This document shows positions 55,921-64,000 of a stretch of 64,000 nucleotides of DNA, in pieces. Every line of letters begins with the position of its first letter. Position 1 is the stretch's first letter. A program made the position numbers and the translations under genes. The notes below the pieces were generated by a model. The model was not told where the DNA came from. It saw only the letters and a list, made by a program, of their open reading frames with translations, and made no database searches. The DNA comes from Pseudogemmobacter bohemicus (GTDB lineage Bacteria; Pseudomonadota; Alphaproteobacteria; Rhodobacterales; Rhodobacteraceae): positions 1,190,656 to 1,254,655 of the forward strand of contig NZ_QNHG01000001.1 of NCBI RefSeq assembly GCF_003290025.1, written 5' to 3'.

Positions 55921-56659
55921 TCTGAACGCCTATCCGGTGGCGGACCGGGTGGCCGCGCTGAATGCGCGCTACAAACACCACTCTGCCCATGATGTGCTGG
56001 AACATGCCTTGCAGGATGAAGACCTGGGCCGGGTGGCCCTTGTCTCGTCTTTCGGGGCGGAATCGGTGGTGCTTTTGCATCTGGTCTCGCTGCTCGCGCC
56101 AGAGACCCCGGTGCTGTTCGTCGATACACGGATGCTGTTCAAGGAGACGCTGGATTATCAGCGCGAGCTGGCCGAACGCCTCGATCTTTGCGATATCCGC
56201 ACCATCCGCGCCAATCCGCGCCGGCTGCAATTCGAGGATCCGGACAATACCCTGCATCTCTACAGCACCGATTCCTGCTGCAATGTCAGGAAGGTCGAGC
56301 CGCTGGAACGCGCGCTGAAACCGTTTGACGGCTGGATCACCGGCCGCAAACGCTTTCAGAACTCGGATCGCGGCACGCTGGATTTCTTCGAGAATGAGGG
56401 TGATTTCCGCATCAAGGTGAACCCGCTGGCGCATTGGGGCCGTGAAGACCTTGAGGATTATATCGTCAACAACAACCTTCCGCGCCATCCGCTGGTCGCG
56501 AAAGGCTATCCGTCGATCGGCTGTGCCCCTTGCACCAGCCCGGTGAAGCCCGGCGAAGACCCGCGCGCAGGCCGCTGGCGCGGGCAGACCAAGTCGGAAT
56601 GCGGCATCCATTTCGCGGGCGGCAACCCCGTCCGCAACAACACCGGAAGCGCGGCATGA
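55910..56659 (+). CDS. cysH: Assimilatory APS/PAPS reductase
   Basis: A 249-residue reductase that releases sulfite for cysI. LGRVALVSSFGAESVVLLHLVSL is the phosphosulfate-binding loop; VRKVEPLERAL and ECGIHFAGG follow. The Cys pairs DSCCNV and GCAPCT mark the 4Fe-4S version, which prefers adenylylsulfate (APS). It overlaps the end of cysI by 11 bases; its stop is followed by an overlapping micro-ORF and two palindromes. Confidence 0.94.
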   Translation: MPRDLNAYPVADRVAALNARYKHHSAHDVLEHALQDEDLGRVALVSSFGAESVVLLHLVSLLAPETPVLFVDTRMLFKETLDYQRELAERLDLCDIRTIRANPRRLQFEDPDNTLHLYSTDSCCNVRKVEPLERALKPFDGWITGRKRFQNSDRGTLDFFENEGDFRIKVNPLAHWGREDLEDYIVNNNLPRHPLVAKGYPSIGCAPCTSPVKPGEDPRAGRWRGQTKSECGIHFAGGNPVRNNTGSAA

Positions 56660-56745
56660 GCGGCGCCGATTTCTTGCAAGAAATCGGTCCGGTTCCTTCA
56701 AAGGAACCGGGCTCCTTGTCCGCCCCTGCGAACATAAAGGACTGA
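56656..56745 (+). other. Overlapping micro-ORF with twin 22-bp palindromes
   Basis: An ATG overlaps the cysH stop (ATGA) and encodes 29 residues (MSGADFLQEIGPVPSKEPGS and nine more), ending 3 bases before the DUF934 ATG. Within it lie CCGATTTCTTGCAAGAAATC (GG) at 56666-56687 (perfect, no loop) and CCGGTTCCTT-CA-AAGGAACCGG at 56689-56710, one base apart. The hairpins could regulate read-through to DUF934 and fpr, with translation of the micro-ORF opening them. Whether the peptide is made is unknown. Confidence 0.55.
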
Positions 56746-56748
56746 GAC

Positions 56749-57153
56749 ATGAGCATTATTGTCACCGATGCCGGTTTCGCCCCGGCCCCTGCGCGGGAAA
56801 TTCCTGCCCTTGCCGATCTCACCGCCGGCGATCTTGCTGTCGATCTCTCGAATACCGACAATCCCGAGGCGCTGATCCCGCATCTCGACCGGCTCAGCCT
56901 GATCCGCGTCGCCTTCCCCGCCTTTTCCGATGGCCGTGCCTTTACCATTGCACGCCGGTTGCGGATGCTCGGCTATAAGGGGCAATTGCTTGCGCTCGGG
57001 CCGGTTATCTCCGATCAATATGCGATGTGTCGCCGGGTTGGCTTTGACGGGGTGGAAATCCCGGACGAGCTCGCCCAACGCCAGCCGGAAGAGCAATGGA
57101 AATTCCGCGCCAACTGGACGGCGCATGATTACCAGGGCCGCCTGCGCGCCTGA
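56749..57153 (+). CDS. DUF934 protein of the sulfite-reduction cluster
   Basis: 134 residues, MSIIVTDAGFAPAPAREIPALADL to the end motif ANWTAHDYQGRLRA. DUF934 proteins occur next to cysH/cysI in many proteobacteria and are considered oxidoreductase-related accessory proteins of sulfite reduction. Core motif: RVAFPAFSDGRAFTIARRLRMLGYKGQLLALG. AAAGGA lies about 12 bases before the ATG. Precise role unknown. Confidence 0.9.
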   Translation: MSIIVTDAGFAPAPAREIPALADLTAGDLAVDLSNTDNPEALIPHLDRLSLIRVAFPAFSDGRAFTIARRLRMLGYKGQLLALGPVISDQYAMCRRVGFDGVEIPDELAQRQPEEQWKFRANWTAHDYQGRLRA

Positions 57154-57271
57154 TATATACGGCAACGCGAAGATATGCCGCAGTGAAGCCGGGGTGAAGC
57201 CGGGTTCCCCTCGGCCCGTCCTCGCCTTAAATGAATCAGCGCCCCGATGGCGCCCCGAGACGGAGCCTGAG

Positions 57272-58093
57272 ATGACCGAGACCGCCGCCACCACCGAGCG
57301 CCCGGCGAAGCCGCATTTGCCCGATGCCCAGACCGTCACCTCGGTGAAACACTGGACCGACCGGCTGTTTTCCTTCCGCGTCTCACGGCCGCAATCGCTG
57401 CGCTTCCGTTCGGGCGAATTCGTGATGATCGGGCTGATGGGCGATAATGGCAAACCGCTCTTGCGGGCCTATTCCATCGCCTCGCCCGCCTGGGATGAAG
57501 AGCTGGAATTCTATTCGATCAAAGTGCCGGATGGCCCGCTGACCTCGAAGCTGCAGCATGTGCAGGTCGGAGACGAGATCATCCTGCGCCCGAAACCCGT
57601 GGGCACCCTGGTGCATGACGCGCTGCTTCCGGGCAAGCGGCTGTGGTTCCTGGCCACCGGCACCGGCTTCGCGCCTTTCGCGTCGCTCTTGCGCGAGCCG
57701 GAGACCTGGGAGAAATATGACCAGGTCATTATGATGCATACCTGCCGCGAGAATGGCGAGCTGGCTTATGGCTGTGCCCTGGTCGAGGGCCTGAAGCAAG
57801 ATCCGCTGATCGGTGAACTGATCGGCGACAAGCTCCTTTACTACCCGACAACCACCCGCGAGGAATCGCAGTATAAAGGCCGGATCACCGACAACCTCGC
57901 CTCGGGCAAGGTGTTCGGGGATCTCGGCCTGCCGAAGATGAACCCCGAGGAAGACCGCGCCATGGTCTGCGGTTCGCTCGCGTTCAACGTCGATGTGAAG
58001 GCGACGCTGGAAAGCTTTGGCCTCGAAGAGGGCGCCAATTCCGACCCGAAGCAATTCGTGGTCGAGAAGGCCTTTGTCGGCGAAGGGATCTGA
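57272..58093 (+). CDS. fpr: Ferredoxin/flavodoxin-NADP reductase
   Basis: A 273-residue FAD enzyme that exchanges electrons between NADPH and ferredoxin or flavodoxin. Motifs: [12 protein letters not shown] and [23 protein letters not shown] (FAD), [15 protein letters not shown] (NADP), [11 protein letters not shown] and the C-terminal [10 protein letters not shown] of the bacterial subclass II form. Its place after cysI and cysH suggests it feeds sulfite reductase. The start at 57272 ([15 protein letters not shown]) matches family length; upstream frame lacks similarity. A terminator follows. Confidence 0.94.
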   Translation: MTETAATTERPAKPHLPDAQTVTSVKHWTDRLFSFRVSRPQSLRFRSGEFVMIGLMGDNGKPLLRAYSIASPAWDEELEFYSIKVPDGPLTSKLQHVQVGDEIILRPKPVGTLVHDALLPGKRLWFLATGTGFAPFASLLREPETWEKYDQVIMMHTCRENGELAYGCALVEGLKQDPLIGELIGDKLLYYPTTTREESQYKGRITDNLASGKVFGDLGLPKMNPEEDRAMVCGSLAFNVDVKATLESFGLEEGANSDPKQFVVEKAFVGEGI

Positions 58094-58117
58094 TTTCCCA
58101 CCCGCTGGAAGAAACAG

Positions 58118-58146
58118 GGCCGCCGGAGCAATCCGGCGGCCTTTTC
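58118..58146 (+). terminator. Terminator after fpr
   Basis: GGCCGCCGGA-GCAA-TCCGGCGGCC, then TTTTCC. It lies 24 bases after the fpr stop. Confidence 0.9.
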
Positions 58147-58205
58147 CTTGCTCATCTCAGAGGCCACCCGGTGTTCTGAGACAGGAGACAGCCCCCGGGC
58201 CAGAA

Positions 58206-58240
58206 CGAAAAACGGCTGCGGGATTGCGCCCGCAGCCGTC
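58206..58240 (-). terminator. Terminator for the Ala-rich protein gene (minus strand)
   Basis: On the minus strand ACGGCTGCGGG pairs with CCCGCAGCCGT around CGCAAT, with TTTTT after it. It lies about 56 bases past the stop of the minus-strand gene. Confidence 0.82.
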
Positions 58241-58295
58241 TCTCATGTCTTGCTGCCGGCCGGGGCCGGCAGGGCATCCGGATCAGAGGCCCGGA

Positions 58296-58970
58296 TCAGA
58301 GGCCGAGTGCGGTCCGCACCTGGGCCAGAACGCTGGCAACCAGAGCCGGGTTCGCTTTGGCGCTGTCCACAGCGGTTTTCAGCACGCCCTTGGTCGCGTC
58401 ATCCAGCGAGGAGGCGTCGATCAGCGCGGTGACTTTGGCCGCATCGAAATTGGCCGGGTCGAGGGCTGCGGCGGCATCCGAAGCGCCGGCAGCTGCCCCG
58501 GCGGCGGCATCATTTGCGGCCTCTGCGGTGCCGGTGACAGCTTCGGTCGCGCCTTCGACAGCATTGCCGGCTGCGGTTGCGGCACCTTCAACGGCGTTTT
58601 CGGTCGCAGTGGCAGCCTCTTCGGCAGCGCCGGTCACGGCTTCGCCGGCCGAGGCTGCGGCATCGCCAGCGGCTTCGACCGCAGCACCAGCGGCATTGCC
58701 TGCGGCTTCGGTGGCAGTGCCGACAGCTTCACCGGCAGTCTCGGCAGCACCGGCGACGGCTTCGCCGGCATCGGTTGCGGCTTCGGTCGCGGCGCCGGCA
58801 GCATCACCGTCAGCTTCGGTAGCAGTGCCCGCGGCCTCGGCTGCGGCGGCGGCATTCCTGGCGGCTTCGGCAGCGGCGGCGGCTTCCTGCTCTGGCTTAT
58901 ATTTGAACTGGTAGTATCCACCCGCCGCCAGCAGGACGACGATGGCGCCGATGATTACGCTTCTGTTCAT
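58296..58970 (-). CDS. Membrane-anchored Ala/Glu-rich low-complexity protein
   Basis: 224 residues. An N-terminal helix ([20 protein letters not shown]) probably anchors it in the membrane; residues 25-165 are an Ala/Glu/Gly/Thr-rich repeat ([36 protein letters not shown]), likely a long amphipathic helix or disordered spacer resembling late-embryogenesis-like proteins. The last 55 residues ([50 protein letters not shown]) look like a small folded domain. I do not recognise the family. A terminator follows. The complementary strand also encodes a long frame, but it is a shadow. Confidence 0.7.
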   Translation of the reverse strand: MNRSVIIGAIVVLLAAGGYYQFKYKPEQEAAAAAEAARNAAAAAEAAGTATEADGDAAGAATEAATDAGEAVAGAAETAGEAVGTATEAAGNAAGAAVEAAGDAAASAGEAVTGAAEEAATATENAVEGAATAAGNAVEGATEAVTGTAEAANDAAAGAAAGASDAAAALDPANFDAAKVTALIDASSLDDATKGVLKTAVDSAKANPALVASVLAQVRTALGL

Positions 58971-59192
58971 GATGAATCTCCCATTGCCGGAAAAAAACGC
59001 CCGGATGGCCCGGATATGCCAGCATCACTGCCCGTTGAAAAGACTTTGGGCGCCAAACCGGCGGAAAAGCGGAGAAATCCGCGCAGTTGCCCCCGCAGAT
59101 TTCCCGCGGACGGCGGCGCAGTCGGGCGCTTGAAAGCCCGTCACTTCAGGAGTAAGTTCGCCGCGACTTTCACCTCAGAAGGAAATACTACC

Positions 59193-59732
59193 ATAGGACG
59201 CAGACCCCATAACGCCCCGCCGCAACGTGAGACCGGCCCGCGCGTCAACGACCGTATCCGCGCGCCCGAAATCCGTCTGATCGGCGCAGATGGCGAAAAT
59301 GTCGGTGTTGTCACTCCGGCGCGTGCGATGGCGATGGCGGAAGAAGCCGGGCTCGACCTGGTCGAGATCTCGCCCAATGCCGTGCCGCCGGTCTGCAAGA
59401 TCATGGATTTCGGCAAGTTCAAATACGAGACGCAAAAGCGCGAAGCCGAAGCCCGCAAGAAACAGAAGATCATCGAGATCAAGGAAATCAAGTTCCGTCC
59501 GGGCACGGATGAACATGATTATCAGGTCAAGATGCGCTCGGTACTGAAATTCCTCGGTGAAGGCGATAAGGTGAAGGTCACCCTGCGCTTCCGCGGCCGC
59601 GAAATGGCGCACCAGGAGCTGGGTCTGGAGCTGTTGAACCGGGTTTCCGCCGATGTCGGCGAGGCCGGCAAGGTCGAAAGCATGCCCAAGCTTGAAGGCC
59701 GCCAGATGGTGATGATGATCGCGCCCAAATAA
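59193..59732 (+). CDS. infC: Translation initiation factor IF-3, ATA start inferred
   Basis: IF-3 checks start-codon pairing and keeps ribosomal subunits apart. From the ATA at 59193 the protein is 179 residues: [78 protein letters not shown], and [25 protein letters not shown]. No ATG, GTG or TTG matches the N terminus; AGAAGGA is about 10 bases before the ATA. Rare AUU/AUA/AUC starts in infC are known to let IF-3 repress its own translation, so self-control is likely. A terminator follows; rpmI and rplT are not adjacent. Confidence 0.93.
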   Translation: MGRRPHNAPPQRETGPRVNDRIRAPEIRLIGADGENVGVVTPARAMAMAEEAGLDLVEISPNAVPPVCKIMDFGKFKYETQKREAEARKKQKIIEIKEIKFRPGTDEHDYQVKMRSVLKFLGEGDKVKVTLRFRGREMAHQELGLELLNRVSADVGEAGKVESMPKLEGRQMVMMIAPK

Positions 59733-59756
59733 GCGAACCATTCGTTTGTTGAGACA

Positions 59757-59788
59757 TAAAGCCCCGCCTTGCAGCGGGGTTTTCTTTT
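59757..59788 (+). terminator. Terminator after infC
   Basis: AAAGCCCCGC-CTTGCA-GCGGGGTTTTCTTTT, 25 bases past the infC stop. Confidence 0.9.
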
Positions 59789-59819
59789 CCGGCCTGGGCG
59801 CTGACTGGTTGTTCGCGCA

Positions 59820-59917
59820 GGGGGCGCTGCCCCCGTCCCGTTCCGGGACTCCCCCGGAGTATTTGGATCAAGAGGAAGTCAGCATTTCCTCTTGACCTAA
59901 ATACTCCCGCAGGAGGC
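59820..59917. repeat. Large intergenic palindrome plus GC hairpin (copy F)
   Basis: A hairpin GGGGGC-GCT-GCCCCC precedes GAGTATTTGGATCAAGAGGAA, which pairs almost perfectly with TTCCTCTTGACCTAAATACTC (59857-59906). Copy E at 51435 is very similar, and copies at 43 and 7022 look like one half with its hairpin. It lies between the infC terminator and valS. Confidence 0.75.
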
Positions 59918-60022
59918 TTCCGAAACCAGTCAGAGAGTGCGAAGCCCGATCTATCGCGCGCCCTGCCCCTTCCCCTTGCGCCCGTCATTGGCTAAATCCC
60001 CTGCAGCAAAAGGGGAAGCGCG

Positions 60023-63136
<3,114 letters not shown>

Positions 63137-63323
63137 CATCCGTCCCTGCGGCGGCTCCCCTTGACCGGGGGCCGCCATCGGCGCGGGCCGCCGGTCGGAC
63201 CCGGCTTTTCTGCCCCCCCTTCGGCAGGAGATCGCGGAAATCGGCGTAAAACCGCTTTACTGCCCCGCTCAATTCAGCAGACTCCCGCGCAGTGACGACC
63301 CAATTCTTGCAGGAGCTTTGCTG

Positions 63324-64000
63324 GTGTTTGCCCAAACCATCGCCGAAAATGGAATTTTTGAACTCGGCGGAGAGCGTCTGAGAGTCGAATCCTCCTCCGT
63401 CCTCCCGCGTCCGGTTTCCGATGCCACCGGCTTCGTTTTGCTCAAGAGCAAACCCTATCTCGACATCTATGCCAGCATCGCCGCCGGCGAAAAGCCGAAG
63501 ACGCTGCTGGAGCTGGGCGTGTTCCAGGGCGGCGGCTATGTCTTTCTCGACAAGCTGCTGAACCCCGAGAAAATGTCGGCGGTGGAGCTGGCGGCGAAGC
63601 CGGTCGAGCCGCTGGTTGACTATGTCAAACGCACGCCGGGGCGGTCGGTGCATTTCGGCACCTCACAATCGGATGAGGCGGCGCTGAACCGCATCGTCGA
63701 CGAGGAATTCGGCGGTCGGCTGGATATGGTCGTCGATGACGCCTCGCATATGTATGAACATACGAAGAAATCCTTCGAGATCCTGTTCCCGAAGCTGCGG
63801 CCGGGCGGGCTTTACATCCTGGAAGACTGGGCCTGGGCGCATCACCCGAATTACCAGTCGCCCGATCACGCCTGGCACAAACACACCTCGTTCAGCCAGC
63901 TGCTGTTCGAGCTGACCGCGCTGATGGGGTCGACCGCGCTGATGACCGAGATGAAGATCCTCAAGCCGCTGGTCGCGATCCGCAAGAACCCGAATTGCCC
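63324..64000 (+). CDS. Class I SAM methyltransferase, cut by the window edge
   Basis: A frame opens with GTG at 63324 behind AGGAG (8-base spacing) and stays open to the last base. Translation: VFAQTIAENGIFELGGERLR...TLLELGVFQGGGYVFLDKLL (SAM-binding motif I)...LDMVVDDASHMYEHTKKSFEILFPKLRPGGLYILEDWAWAH. The DDASHMYEHT and LEDW motifs resemble cephalosporin hydroxylase/CmcI-like and rhamnosyl-type O-methyltransferases acting on sugars or antibiotics. At least 225 residues are visible. The other methyltransferase and the sulfotransferase at 13 kb are not similar to it. Confidence 0.8.
   Translation, partial: MFAQTIAENGIFELGGERLRVESSSVLPRPVSDATGFVLLKSKPYLDIYASIAAGEKPKTLLELGVFQGGGYVFLDKLLNPEKMSAVELAAKPVEPLVDYVKRTPGRSVHFGTSQSDEAALNRIVDEEFGGRLDMVVDDASHMYEHTKKSFEILFPKLRPGGLYILEDWAWAHHPNYQSPDHAWHKHTSFSQLLFELTALMGSTALMTEMKILKPLVAIRKNPNC

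Noticed and set aside
58357-58914. 185-residue Ala/Ser-rich plus-strand frame
   Set aside because: Complement of the repetitive Ala-rich gene; mirrored low complexity, no start site.

Overview
The window is high-GC bacterial chromosome that looks like an alphaproteobacterium of the family Rhodobacteraceae (Paracoccus/Rhodobacter-like). This rests on gene order and protein style: an obgE-proB run, a divergent epmA/efp pair, the sulfite-reduction set lrp / cobA-DUF2849-cysI-cysH-DUF934-fpr, a pcm-like gene beside tolC, and infC with a non-AUG start. Nearly all of it is ordinary chromosome with dense coding. There is no prophage, CRISPR array, rRNA operon or plasmid origin.

Layout. 1-2.3 kb: the start of probable proA, then proB and obgE (minus strand). 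2.36-4.24 kb: a small degenerate island with a truncated ORF and a dead IS3-family element, bounded by a near-perfect 20-bp inverted repeat. 4.3-6.1 kb: divergent epmA and efp. 6.2-13.0 kb: an arylformamidase-like hydrolase, then a haem-associated locus (two HugZ-like proteins, a TonB-dependent receptor) with a BacA/BclA-type peptide exporter. 13.2-16.2 kb: a sulfotransferase and methyltransferase pair and a PQQ-type sugar dehydrogenase. 16.4-23.0 kb: a complete Liv-type ABC importer with three small secreted proteins inserted between its subunit genes. 23.0-27.8 kb: a frameshifted Cys-rich gene, a dimethylglycine-dehydrogenase-like flavoenzyme, tRNA-Leu(GAG), lipB and a decayed secreted-protein gene. 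27.9-34 kb: glpK plus an iron alcohol dehydrogenase, facing pntAB. 34-43 kb: kynureninase, an L,D-transpeptidase, a D-lyxose-isomerase-like cupin, a class-I amidotransferase, a DUF305 protein, an ExoD-like protein, an MsbA-like ABC exporter and YgfZ. 43.3-48.8 kb: a small conserved protein, a PopZ-like polar protein, TolC, a Pcm-like protein, a lytic transglycosylase and ssb. 49.2-52.5 kb: sufT, a T4-endonuclease-V-like repair gene, an A-type Fe-S carrier, tpiA and an EamA transporter. 52.5-58.1 kb: assimilatory sulfur reduction. 58.2-64 kb: an Ala-rich membrane-anchored protein, infC, valS and a methyltransferase cut by the window edge.

How parts fit together: cobA makes the sirohaem precursor used by the sulfite reductase, cysH supplies sulfite, fpr probably supplies electrons, and a divergent Lrp-type regulator probably controls the set. 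The formamidase-like hydrolase and kynureninase would be consecutive steps of tryptophan degradation, although they lie 28 kb apart. The HugZ proteins and TonB receptor suggest haem-iron acquisition.

Most notable observations: (i) a T4-endonuclease-V homologue in frame behind sufT, with no ATG and a CTG exactly where Met1 should be; (ii) two 22-bp palindromes one base apart, inside a micro-ORF coupled to cysH; (iii) a Liv-type transporter carrying three unrecognised secreted proteins; (iv) a modular intergenic repeat family with six copies; (v) a 25-bp hairpin inserted into the dead IS transposase. I did not find a clearly new multi-gene defence or mobile system.
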